From assembly GCA_051744365.1 (NCBI GenBank), contig JBNJCX010000022.1:1-30557 (forward strand): a stretch of DNA of 30,557 nt. Reading direction: 5' to 3'. This DNA is from Gudongella sp051744365. Lineage in GTDB: Bacteria; Bacillota; Clostridia; Tissierellales; Tissierellaceae. Below the pieces are notes generated by a model. It was not told where the DNA came from. It saw only the letters and a program-made list of their open reading frames with translations, and ran no database searches. This document shows, in pieces, positions 6,098-13,737 of the stretch (position 1 is the stretch's first letter; each line of letters starts with the position of its first letter). Position numbers and translations under genes: made by a program.

Positions 6098-7642
6098 CTA
6101 TACTGGCAGGTTGCCGTGTTTTTTACTTGGTCTGGTCTCTCTCTTTGTCTCGAGCATATCAAAGGCGCTTATTAGTCTTGGTCTTGTCTGACTTGGCACC
6201 AGGACATCATCCACAAATCCTCTCTGAGCTGCTGTATATGGATTTGCTACTGTGTTTCTGTATTCTTCTATCTTTTCTGCCCTCGTTGCTATTGGGTCTT
6301 CTGAGTTCGCTATTTCGTTTTTGAATATTATGTTTGCTGCGCCGTCTGGTCCCATTACTGCTATTTCTGCATTTGGCCATGCAAATACCTGATCTGCTCC
6401 CAGGTCTTTTGAGCACATTGCAAGGTAGGCTCCTCCGTAGGCTTTTCTTACTATCATTGTTACTTTCGGTACTGTTGCTTCTGAGTAGGCGTATAGCATT
6501 TTTGCTCCATGTCTTATGATTCCTCCGTGTTCCTGGGCTACCCCTGGAAGGAATCCCGGTACGTCTACAAGGTTTAGCAGCGGGATGTTGAAGGCATCGC
6601 AGGTTCTTATAAATCTTCCTGCTTTGTCTGATGCGTTGATATCCAGGCATCCTGCAAGTATTTTTGGCTGGTTTGCCACTACTCCTATTGTTTTCCCGTT
6701 TAGTCTTATATAGCCTGTTATTATGTTCTGGGCATATAGTGGCTGGACTTCGAAGAAGTGCCCATCGTCTGCTATCATTTCTATTACTTTTTTCATGTCG
6801 TATGGCTTGTTTGGATTTTGCGGTACTATTTCGTTCAGGCCTTCGTCTGTCCTGTTTATGTCATCTTGCATTTCATATGCCGGTGGCTGTTCCATGTTGT
6901 TTGATGGCAGGAAGCTTAACAGTTCTTTTATCTTGTCTAATGATTCTTTTTCTGTTTTGTCGATGAAGTGGGCTACTCCGCTTTTCTTGTTGTGGGTTCC
7001 CGCTCCCCCAAGCTCTTCCTGGCTTACTTCTTCTCCTGTTACTGATTTTATTACCTGAGGTCCTGTGATGAACATCATGCTTGTTTTGTCTGTCATGAAG
7101 ATGAAGTCTGTTATTGCCGGTGAGTATACCGCTCCTCCGGCACTTGGTCCCATAATCACCGATATCTGGGGGATTACTCCTGAGGATATGGTGTTTCGAA
7201 AGAATATCTTTCCGTATCCTGACAGGGCGTCTACTCCCTCCTGGATTCTTGCTCCACCTGAGTCGTTTATTCCTACTATGGGTGCTCCCATCTTCAGGGC
7301 CATGTCCTGGACTTTGTTTATTTTCGCTGCATGCATTTCTCCAAGGGATCCCCCGATTACGGTGAAGTCCTGGGCATATATAAATACAAGCCTTCCATCC
7401 ACTGTCCCATAGCCCGTTACTACTCCGTCTGCCTCTGCATGGACCTTGCCCATTCCGAAGTTTACTGCCCTGTGCTTTACAAATGCGTCCAACTCTACAA
7501 AGCTTCCTTCGTCAAAGAGGTAGTCTATTCTTTCCCTTGCTGTCATTTTTCCGGAGCTGTGCTGCTTTTCTATTCTTTTTTCTCCTCCTCCAAGCTCTAT
7601 CTTTCGTTTGGCTTCGAGTAGCTCTTGAATCTTATCGCTCAT
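6098..7642 (-). CDS. mmdA: Methylmalonyl-CoA decarboxylase, alpha subunit (carboxyltransferase)
   Basis: Transfers the carboxyl group of (S)-methylmalonyl-CoA to biotin, leaving propionyl-CoA. The 514-residue protein is a full-length acyl-CoA carboxyltransferase with two crotonase-like halves. Visible marks are GGSLGEMHAAKI, INDSGGARIQEGVDALSGYG, MGPSAGGAVYSPA and, in the second half, NLVDVPGFLPGVAQEHGGII and RKAYGGAYLAMCSKDLGADQ. The family also includes propionyl-CoA carboxylase beta chains; the adjacent OadG, biotin carrier and Na+ pump genes and the lack of a biotin carboxylase gene favour the decarboxylase. It sits 19 bases after the epimerase gene. Confidence 0.95.
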   Translation of the reverse strand: MSDKIQELLEAKRKIELGGGEKRIEKQHSSGKMTARERIDYLFDEGSFVELDAFVKHRAVNFGMGKVHAEADGVVTGYGTVDGRLVFIYAQDFTVIGGSLGEMHAAKINKVQDMALKMGAPIVGINDSGGARIQEGVDALSGYGKIFFRNTISSGVIPQISVIMGPSAGGAVYSPAITDFIFMTDKTSMMFITGPQVIKSVTGEEVSQEELGGAGTHNKKSGVAHFIDKTEKESLDKIKELLSFLPSNNMEQPPAYEMQDDINRTDEGLNEIVPQNPNKPYDMKKVIEMIADDGHFFEVQPLYAQNIITGYIRLNGKTIGVVANQPKILAGCLDINASDKAGRFIRTCDAFNIPLLNLVDVPGFLPGVAQEHGGIIRHGAKMLYAYSEATVPKVTMIVRKAYGGAYLAMCSKDLGADQVFAWPNAEIAVMGPDGAANIIFKNEIANSEDPIATRAEKIEEYRNTVANPYTAAQRGFVDDVLVPSQTRPRLISAFDMLETKRETRPSKKHGNLPV

Positions 7643-7661
7643 TTTTACCCTCCTAATGTAC

Positions 7662-8063
7662 TTAGTCTCTCTCGCTGATTTCTATAAGAACACCAGATGT
7701 GGATTTAGGGTGAAGGAATGCAATCCTTGCTCCGCCTGCTCCGTATCTTGGCTTTTCATCTATAAGTCTGACTCCCTTTTCCTGAAGGTCCTTGATGGCT
7801 TCCTCAATGTTGTCGACCTTGAATGCGATATGTTGAATTCCTTCTCCTCGCTTCTCGATGAACTTCGCAACCGGTCCGTCTTCAGTTGTGGATTCAAGCA
7901 GCTCAACCTCTGATTCCCCGACAGGCAAAAATGCAACTCTTACTTTCTGCTCTTCTACGACTTCCTTGCTGATACATTTGATCCCCATTACGTCCTCGTA
8001 GAACTTTAATGTTTCATCAAGATTCTTAACAGCTATACCAATATGATCTATTTTTGTTACCAC
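7662..8063 (-). CDS. mce: Methylmalonyl-CoA epimerase
   Basis: Interconverts (R)- and (S)-methylmalonyl-CoA, linking the mutase (R form) with the decarboxylase (S form). The 133-residue protein is a two-module VOC/glyoxalase-fold enzyme. Candidate metal ligands appear in the expected places: His7 (KIDHIGIAV), Glu54, His78 (QHIAFKV) and Glu128 near the C-terminus. Length is normal for the family. It lies 19 bases after meaB and 19 bases before mmdA, all in one operon. Its presence supports methylmalonyl-CoA, rather than oxaloacetate or glutaconyl-CoA, as the decarboxylase substrate. Confidence 0.95.
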   Translation of the reverse strand: MVTKIDHIGIAVKNLDETLKFYEDVMGIKCISKEVVEEQKVRVAFLPVGESEVELLESTTEDGPVAKFIEKRGEGIQHIAFKVDNIEEAIKDLQEKGVRLIDEKPRYGAGGARIAFLHPKSTSGVLIEISERD

Positions 8064-8082
8064 GAATTTTCCTCCTCTTTCT

Positions 8083-9018
8083 CTATTCCCTTAAGAGGGA
8101 TATTATCTTTTCCTTTGCGGTGTATGGGTCCTGGGCTCTTTTTTCCACTTCATAGGAGAGTTCATCCAGAAGGTCACCCTGATGGGCCTTGTCCATAATC
8201 ATCTTTAGCAGCTCTTCTTCTACAAGCTGTAAAATTTCAACCTTTAGATTCCGTCTTCTTATTTCATGAATCTTTCCGGATTCCCGCAAGTAATTTTCAT
8301 GATCTTTAAGCTTCTGAAGAAGGACGCCAATCTCTTCGTTCTTTATTGCAGATACCTTTTCAACCGGTGGTCTGTAGTCACCTTTTTCATTAAGGTCAAG
8401 ATTCATCTCAATTTCCATCTTGGTCTTATCCGCGCCATCCAGATCCGACTTATTGATTGCAAATACATCTGCAATCTCCATTATTCCAGCCTTGATTGCC
8501 TGGATATCATCACCCATATTCGGGATCATCACCATCAGGACCGTGTCTGCCATCTTTACGATATCAACCTCTGACTGGCCCACCCCCACGGTTTCTATAA
8601 AGATATAATCGCAGCCATAAATGTCCAGTACCTTAACGGCACCCCATGTAGCTTTGGAAATACCTCCGAGATATCCTCTTGTACTCATGCTCCTTATGAA
8701 GACATTTTTATCCAGAGCAAGGTCTGACATTCTTATTCTGTCACCAAGGATTGCTCCTCCACTGAAGGGACTGGTAGGGTCAACTGCAAGGATACCCACC
8801 TTCTTGCCCTCGGCTCTCAGCGCCTTCGTAAGTCTGTCGGTCAGTGTTGATTTCCCGCTTCCCGGAGAACCGGTAACTCCAATTACATAGGCATTACCGG
8901 TTTTGTGATAAATTCTTTTTATGATATCCACTGCCTGCTCATCGTTGTTCTCAAGCATGGATATTAGGCGTGCACATGCTCTTTTATCTCCAGCCAGCAG
9001 CCTTTCTTCAATATTCAA
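8083..9018 (-). CDS. meaB: MeaB/ArgK-type GTPase, mutase chaperone
   Basis: G3E-family GTPase that gates B12 loading and protects methylmalonyl-CoA mutase from inactivation. The 311-residue protein has Walker A GSPGSGKST (50-58), GILAVDPTSPFSGGAILGDR, the ETVGVGQSE switch region and the guanine-specificity motif NKSDLDGAD, all typical of MeaB. The C-terminal part is helical and would form the dimerisation arm. It lies 15 bases after the B12-binding subunit gene and 19 bases before the epimerase gene. Older annotations call such proteins ArgK or LAO/AO transport ATPase; the mutase context makes MeaB the right role. Confidence 0.96.
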   Translation of the reverse strand: MNIEERLLAGDKRACARLISMLENNDEQAVDIIKRIYHKTGNAYVIGVTGSPGSGKSTLTDRLTKALRAEGKKVGILAVDPTSPFSGGAILGDRIRMSDLALDKNVFIRSMSTRGYLGGISKATWGAVKVLDIYGCDYIFIETVGVGQSEVDIVKMADTVLMVMIPNMGDDIQAIKAGIMEIADVFAINKSDLDGADKTKMEIEMNLDLNEKGDYRPPVEKVSAIKNEEIGVLLQKLKDHENYLRESGKIHEIRRRNLKVEILQLVEEELLKMIMDKAHQGDLLDELSYEVEKRAQDPYTAKEKIISLLRE

Positions 9019-9033
9019 TTAAAACACCACCTA

Positions 9034-9429
9034 TTATTTCTTAATGTTTTCCCTAATAAACCGGATTACTTCCCTGGTTGGTGTTCCAGGTGTGAAGATA
9101 CCCTCAACTCCAGCTTCCATCAGGCCGGGTATGTCGTCCTCAGGGATTACTCCTCCTCCAAGTACCAGAACATCTTCTATTCCCTCTTCCTTAAGCAGTC
9201 TTACTACCTTGGGAAACAGGTGATTGTGTGCTCCGGACAATATGCTCATTGCTACAACATCAACATCTTCCTGTACTGCTGCTGCAACTATCTGCTCCGG
9301 TGTCTGCCTAAGTCCTGTATAAATTACTTCCATTCCGGCATCTCTCAACGCTCTGGCTATAACCTTTGCTCCCCTGTCATGTCCATCCAATCCAGGTTTT
9401 GCCACAAGTACTCTTATGGGTTTATCCAT
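9034..9429 (-). CDS. mcmA2: Methylmalonyl-CoA mutase, small (B12-binding) subunit
   Basis: Free-standing cobalamin-binding subunit of a split methylmalonyl-CoA mutase. The 131-residue Rossmann-like domain shows the base-off/His-on signature: KPGLDGHDRG with His17 as the cobalt ligand, the MSILSGAHNH segment (S-x-L) and VLGGGVIPEDD (the GG motif). In Propionibacterium and human enzymes this domain is fused to the catalytic chain; separate subunits are seen in archaea and some anaerobes. It starts 18 bases after the large subunit gene, so the two are made together. No second B12 domain occurs in the window. Confidence 0.95.
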   Translation of the reverse strand: MDKPIRVLVAKPGLDGHDRGAKVIARALRDAGMEVIYTGLRQTPEQIVAAAVQEDVDVVAMSILSGAHNHLFPKVVRLLKEEGIEDVLVLGGGVIPEDDIPGLMEAGVEGIFTPGTPTREVIRFIRENIKK

Positions 9430-9447
9430 TTGACTTCCTCCTCATTA

Positions 9448-11127
9448 CTATAATATTACGGTTTGTTCATACTCCCCGAAAACTTCTCTGAGAACTCCAC
9501 AAATCTCTCCCAATGTTGCGTATTCATTGACTGAATCAATTATATAAGGCATAAGGTTCTCTTCGGTTTCGGCCTTTGACTTCAAGACATCAAGGGTAAC
9601 CTGCACTTTCTCATTGTCTCTTACACTCTTAAGCTTTTCTATTTTCTTCTTCTGAAGAAGCTCTACATGTGGGTCAACCCTAAGAAGCTCTTGCTTTCCA
9701 GTTTCTTTTGTTTGGTATTTGTTGACTCCTACTACAATCCTTTCCTGCTCTTCGACCTGCATCTGATACTTATATGCAGAGTTCTGTATTTCTTTCTGTA
9801 TAAACCCTTTTTCGATCGCCTTTGTAGCTCCACCAAGGTTATCTATCTTTTCTATATAGTCAATTGCTTCCTTCTCAATGTCGTTTGTCAAGCTCTCAAT
9901 ATAGTATGACCCCGCAAGTGGGTCTACGGTTTCTGTAATTCCTGATTCATGGGCCACTATCTGCTGCGTCCTTAGAGCGATTCTTACTGAATCCTCTGTT
10001 GGAAGTGCAAGTGCCTCATCCCTTGAGTTGGTGTGTAGTGACTGAGTTCCACCAAGTACTGCTGCCAGTGTCTGAATCGCAACTCTTACAATGTTGTTGT
10101 CAGGCTGCTGTGCTGTCAATGTTGAACCTGCAGTTTGTGTATGGAATTTAAGCTGAAGTGATTTGTCCTTCTTTGCTCCAAATCTTTCCTTCATGATTCT
10201 CGCCCAAAGTCTTCTTGCAGCTCTGTACTTTGAAACCTCTTCAAGCATATCATTGTGTGCGTTGAAGAAGAATGAAAGTCTAGGTGCAAAATCATCCACG
10301 TCAAGTCCAGCCTTAATAGCTGCTTCAACATAAGCTATTCCATCTGCAAGAGTAAATGCTACCTCTTGAGCTGCAGTTGAGCCTGCTTCCCTGATATGGT
10401 ATCCACTTATACTGATTGTGTTCCACTGGGGAACTTCCTTGGAACAGTATTCAAAAATATTGGTTATAAGTCTCATTGACTCCTCTGGTGGGAAAATATA
10501 TGTACCACGGGCAATGTACTCCTTCAAAATGTCGTTCTGTATGGTACCTCTTAGTTTCTCTGGGGAGGTTCCCTGCTTTTCTGCAACTGCAATATACATT
10601 GCAAGCAAAACGCTTGCGGGTGCGTTTATTGTCATTGATGTACTTACTTTGTCCAGTGGAATTCCATCAAACAAAATTTCCATGTCCTTAAGGGAATCAA
10701 TTGCAACTCCAACTTTTCCCACTTCTCCTTCAGATAGTGGATGATTTGAATCGTAACCTATCTGTGTAGGCAGGTCAAATGCTACGCTCAAACCTGTCTG
10801 ACCCTGCTCCAGAAGATATTTGTATCTCTTGTTGGATTCCTCTGCAGATGCGAAGCCTGCGTACTGTCTCATTGTCCAGAATCTTCCTCTGTACATTGTT
10901 GGTTGTACTCCCCTTGTGAAAGGATATTCTCCAGGATAGCCAAGGTCCTCTTCATAATCAAGTTCTGATGTATCCAGTGGAGTATAAAGTCTTTCAACCT
11001 TTTTGTCCGATCCAGTTGTAAAGGTTTCCTTTCTTTCAGGATTTTTGCTAAGCTGCTTTCCGACTCTGTTTTCTTCCCAGTCATTGAAAGACAATTTAAT
11101 CTGCTCTAGCTTTTTTTTATCGTACAT
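9448..11127 (-). CDS. mcmA1: Methylmalonyl-CoA mutase, large (catalytic) subunit
   Basis: Catalytic TIM-barrel subunit of the adenosylcobalamin-dependent mutase, interconverting succinyl-CoA and (R)-methylmalonyl-CoA. The protein is about 559 residues and ends without the B12 domain. Marks are YPFTRGVQPTMYRGR, TMRQYAGFASAEESN, SVAFDLPTQIGYDSN, SISGYHIREAGSTAAQE and the late TVDPLAGSYYIE. The tyrosine in RQYAGF is the one present in methylmalonyl-CoA mutases; isobutyryl-CoA mutases usually have Phe there. Two ATGs are adjacent; AGGAGG lies 4 bases before the first and 7 before the second, so the second (ending at 11127) is preferred. First gene of the eight-gene operon, with its promoter at 11166-11195. 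Confidence 0.95.
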   Translation of the reverse strand: MYDKKKLEQIKLSFNDWEENRVGKQLSKNPERKETFTTGSDKKVERLYTPLDTSELDYEEDLGYPGEYPFTRGVQPTMYRGRFWTMRQYAGFASAEESNKRYKYLLEQGQTGLSVAFDLPTQIGYDSNHPLSEGEVGKVGVAIDSLKDMEILFDGIPLDKVSTSMTINAPASVLLAMYIAVAEKQGTSPEKLRGTIQNDILKEYIARGTYIFPPEESMRLITNIFEYCSKEVPQWNTISISGYHIREAGSTAAQEVAFTLADGIAYVEAAIKAGLDVDDFAPRLSFFFNAHNDMLEEVSKYRAARRLWARIMKERFGAKKDKSLQLKFHTQTAGSTLTAQQPDNNIVRVAIQTLAAVLGGTQSLHTNSRDEALALPTEDSVRIALRTQQIVAHESGITETVDPLAGSYYIESLTNDIEKEAIDYIEKIDNLGGATKAIEKGFIQKEIQNSAYKYQMQVEEQERIVVGVNKYQTKETGKQELLRVDPHVELLQKKKIEKLKSVRDNEKVQVTLDVLKSKAETEENLMPYIIDSVNEYATLGEICGVLREVFGEYEQTVIL

Positions 11128-11165
11128 CATTTTACCTCCTCATATTGGTACCTTCTATAACCCCT

Positions 11166-11195
11166 ATTATATTAGAAATTATGGCAATATTGCAA
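11166..11195 (-). promoter_or_regulatory. Promoter of the mcm-mmd operon
   Basis: Minus strand TTGCAA (11190-11195), 18 bases, TATAAT (11166-11171), about 30 bases of leader, then AGGAGG and the mcmA1 start. The -35 box lies inside a 12-bp perfect palindrome, which suggests repression or activation at this spot. Confidence 0.7.
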
Positions 11196-11240
11196 TATAA
11201 AATTCAATTATTTTAAAAAATGAATGTAAAATTGCAATAT
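11187..11240. promoter_or_regulatory. Twin palindromic operator candidate, 42 bp apart
   Basis: ATTGCAATAT occurs at 11189-11198 and again at 11231-11240, exactly 42 bp apart (four helical turns). The first copy is within the perfect palindrome ATATTGCAATAT (11187-11198), itself overlapping GCAATATTGC (11184-11193). The second copy has the 8-bp palindrome ATTGCAAT. No known regulator motif is recognised. Confidence 0.6.
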
Positions 11241-11255
11241 TTATGTCATTACATG

Positions 11256-11285
11256 GGAAAAGCAGGCCCCTATAAGGGGTCCTGC
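11256..11285 (-). terminator. Rho-independent terminator of ftsH
   Basis: On the minus strand GCAGG, A, CCCCT, a TAT loop, AGGGG, CCTGC form a strong GC-rich stem with one bulged base (11262-11285), followed by TTTT. It begins one base after the ftsH stop codon. Confidence 0.85.
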
Positions 11286-11286
11286 A

Positions 11287-13104
11287 TTAATTTCCCTGGA
11301 AAAGTTCCTCAAATTCTCTTGCATCAATTGTCTCTTTTTCGAGCAATGCTTCCGCAATCCTATGAAGTGTCTCCATATTATCTTTTAATAATGCTTCTGC
11401 TCTATGATAAGCTGAGTCTATTATTTTTCTCATCTCCTTGTCTATAGCTGCAGCTACATCCTCGCTATAGTTTCTGGATCGATTGAGATCTCTTCCCACA
11501 AATACCTCTTCCTCATCTGTCCCGTAGGTCATTGGTCCAAGTACATCACTCATACCGTAATGGGTTACCATTGATCTTGCAAGTTTTGTTGCCCTTTCGA
11601 TGTCATTCTGGGCACCGGTTGATATATCCTCAAGTACAAGAGCTTCTGTAACTCTTCCACCAAGCAACATAACAAGCCTGTCTTCCATCTGTCGCTTGGT
11701 TAGGTAGTTTCTGTCTTCAATAGGAATGTAGGCAGTAAATCCGCCGGCCATTCCCCTTGGTATGATGGTAACAAGGTGAACCGGGTCAGCTCCAGGTATA
11801 AGCCTTGCTGTAAGCGCATGACCTGCTTCATGATAAGCTGTAAGCTTCTTTTCATGGGGGCTTATTACCTTGCTCTTCTTCTCTGGTCCCGCCTGGACCT
11901 TTATCGAAGCTTCTTCTATAAGGTGCATAGGTATCTTCTTAAGGTTGAATCTTGCAGTCAATAGTGCTGCCTCATTTACAAGGTTCTCCAAATCAGCAGG
12001 TGTAAATCCCGGTGTTCTTTTTGCAACAATTCCAAGCTCCACATCATCTTCAAGAGGCTTGTTCCTTGTATGAACCTTCAGTATTGCTTCTCTTCCCCTT
12101 ATGTCAGGAAGTCCTACATAGATTGTTCTGTCAAATCTTCCCGGTCTCAGCAATGCAGGGTCAAGTATGTCTGCCCTGTTTGTTGCAGCCATTACAATTA
12201 TTCCTTCGTTCTTGGCAAATCCATCCATTTCAACAAGAAGCTGGTTCAACGTCTGCTCTCTCTCGTCGTGTCCTCCGCCCAGCCCTGCTCCTCTTCTTCG
12301 TCCTACTGCATCTATCTCGTCGATGAATACTATACATGGAGAGTTTTTCTTTGCCTGTTCGAACAAGTCCCTAACACGACTGGCACCTACACCTACAAAC
12401 ATCTCTACAAAATCCGAACCGGATATTGTATAGAAAGGTACTCCTGCCTCTCCTGCAACTGCTTTACTCAGGTATGTCTTTCCTGTTCCCGGAGGTCCTA
12501 CCATCAGGACTCCTGTGGGTATCCTCGCACCAATTTCTATATATTTCTTTGGTCCGCTAAGAAAATCTACAATTTCCTGTAGCTCTTCCTTTTCTTCATC
12601 AAGCCCCGCAACCTCGTCAAAGGATACAAGCTTTCCTTCCTCCATCTTTACAAGCTTAGCCTTGCTCTTTCCGAATGACATTACCTTGCCGCCGCCACCG
12701 CCGCCTTGAGATTGCTGCATAAAAACAAACCAAAAGACTCCAAATACCACCAATATCATTAATGTAGGCAGCATATTTATATACCATGGCGTTTCAGGTA
12801 CCTGCTCTGCCCCGTAATCGAGCTCACCGCTATCCACGAGCTCCTTTACATAGTCGTGGTAGAATGTTATTCTCGCTTCCTCAGGCAATATCCCAGAGAA
12901 TTGTCTTCCATCCTCCAACTCGCCCTCAACTGTATTTCCGATTGAAGTTATCCTTTTTATGCTTCCGTCGTTAATTCTCGACACCAGTTCTGTATAATCC
13001 AGCTCTGTTACCTGCTCTACTTCTGTTCCAAACATCCTTACGCTGAACATTATAAGTAAAACAATCAACAGGTATATGCTGATGCCCTTAAAAAATCGTT
13101 TCAA
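11287..13104 (-). CDS. ftsH: ATP-dependent membrane zinc metalloprotease FtsH
   Basis: Membrane-bound AAA+ protease that degrades unstable membrane and regulatory proteins. From the TTG start the protein has 605 residues: TM1 about 8-24, an extracytoplasmic domain, TM2 about 112-129, a Gly-rich link, the AAA module with Walker A GPPGTGKT (203-210) and Walker B VFIDEID (about 259-265), and zinc-site HEAGH (425-429). The frame is open for 24 further codons to 13176, but those overlap the promoter at 13148-13176, while GGAGG lies 7 bases before TTG at 13102-13104, giving the family-typical start LKRFFKGISIYLL. Followed by a terminator; coaX, its frequent neighbour, is displaced. Confidence 0.96.
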   Translation of the reverse strand: MKRFFKGISIYLLIVLLIMFSVRMFGTEVEQVTELDYTELVSRINDGSIKRITSIGNTVEGELEDGRQFSGILPEEARITFYHDYVKELVDSGELDYGAEQVPETPWYINMLPTLMILVVFGVFWFVFMQQSQGGGGGGKVMSFGKSKAKLVKMEEGKLVSFDEVAGLDEEKEELQEIVDFLSGPKKYIEIGARIPTGVLMVGPPGTGKTYLSKAVAGEAGVPFYTISGSDFVEMFVGVGASRVRDLFEQAKKNSPCIVFIDEIDAVGRRRGAGLGGGHDEREQTLNQLLVEMDGFAKNEGIIVMAATNRADILDPALLRPGRFDRTIYVGLPDIRGREAILKVHTRNKPLEDDVELGIVAKRTPGFTPADLENLVNEAALLTARFNLKKIPMHLIEEASIKVQAGPEKKSKVISPHEKKLTAYHEAGHALTARLIPGADPVHLVTIIPRGMAGGFTAYIPIEDRNYLTKRQMEDRLVMLLGGRVTEALVLEDISTGAQNDIERATKLARSMVTHYGMSDVLGPMTYGTDEEEVFVGRDLNRSRNYSEDVAAAIDKEMRKIIDSAYHRAEALLKDNMETLHRIAEALLEKETIDAREFEELFQGN

Positions 13105-13147
13105 TCCTAGTCCTCCCTCCAACTCTTCCAGTGGGTAATATTTATTG

Positions 13148-13176
13148 ATTATAACATAGTAAAAGCATCTTATCAA
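13148..13176 (-). promoter_or_regulatory. Promoter of ftsH
   Basis: Minus strand TTGATA, 17 bases, TATAAT, with an upstream TG making TGTTATAAT (extended -10). The -35 box contains the TGA stop codon of hpt (13173-13175). The predicted transcript starts near 13141. Confidence 0.75.
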
Positions 13177-13721
13177 TCAATCTGTTTTCTATATTCTTCC
13201 TCTTTCAGTGCTCCTACAAAAGGATAGTTTCTATATTTTTCATTGAAATCCAGACCAAAGCCTACGACAAACTCATCTGGAATCTCAAATCCCAGGAAGT
13301 CGATGTCAACGCCAATGGTTCTTCTTTCCGGCTTATCAAGCAGTGTACATATCTTGACACTGTTTGCCCCTCGTTTTCCCAATATGTCCTTTAGGTAGTT
13401 CAGAGTAAGTCCGGTATCAATAATATCCTCTACAATAAGTATATCCTTACCTTCCACGCTGTAATCAAGGTCTTTCATTATTCTTACTTCACCAGTTGAA
13501 ACGCTTGATTTTCCATAACTTGAAACAGCCATGAAATCAATCATCACTGGAAATTCCAGCCTTTTTACAAGATCAGACAGGAATATGACTGCGCCCTTGA
13601 GTATTCCAACCACTAAAAGGTCCTTCCCCTTGTATTCATTTGAGATCTCTTTTGCAAGTTCCTTGACCCTGTTATTTATTTCTTCCTCAGTAAGAAGAAC
13701 TTCCTTAATTGGATTATTCAA
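13173..13721 (-). CDS. hpt: Hypoxanthine phosphoribosyltransferase
   Basis: Purine salvage enzyme that joins hypoxanthine (and often guanine) to PRPP to give IMP/GMP. The 182-residue form from TTG at 13719-13721 starts MNNPIKEVLLTEEEI, as the family does. It contains the PRPP-binding motif ILIVEDIIDTGLTL, the LVVGILKGAVIFLSDL loop, and the C-terminal VGFGLDFNEKYRNYPFVG. GGGAGG ends 8 bases before this TTG. An upstream TTG at 13757 would overlap tilS by 20 bases and has no ribosome site, so it is rejected. The tilS-hpt-ftsH order is conserved across Firmicutes. Confidence 0.94.
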   Translation of the reverse strand: MNNPIKEVLLTEEEINNRVKELAKEISNEYKGKDLLVVGILKGAVIFLSDLVKRLEFPVMIDFMAVSSYGKSSVSTGEVRIMKDLDYSVEGKDILIVEDIIDTGLTLNYLKDILGKRGANSVKICTLLDKPERRTIGVDIDFLGFEIPDEFVVGFGLDFNEKYRNYPFVGALKEEEYRKQID

Positions 13722-13737
13722 TTCAGCTACCTCCCAG

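Noticed and set aside
6207..6650. 147-residue minus-strand frame within mmdA
   Set aside because: Out-of-frame shadow of the carboxyltransferase; no family pattern and no ribosome binding site.
11131..11165. Possible cobalamin riboswitch before the B12-dependent mutase
   Set aside because: The predicted leader is only about 30 bases, far too short, and no B12-box-like sequence is visible between the ftsH terminator and the start codon.
12686..12706. CCGCCG-type short repeat
   Set aside because: It encodes the Gly-rich link after the second membrane segment of FtsH and is within a conserved gene.
13105..13176. N-terminal extension of FtsH by 24 residues
   Set aside because: The extension covers a strong extended -10 promoter, has no ribosome site and does not resemble FtsH N-termini.
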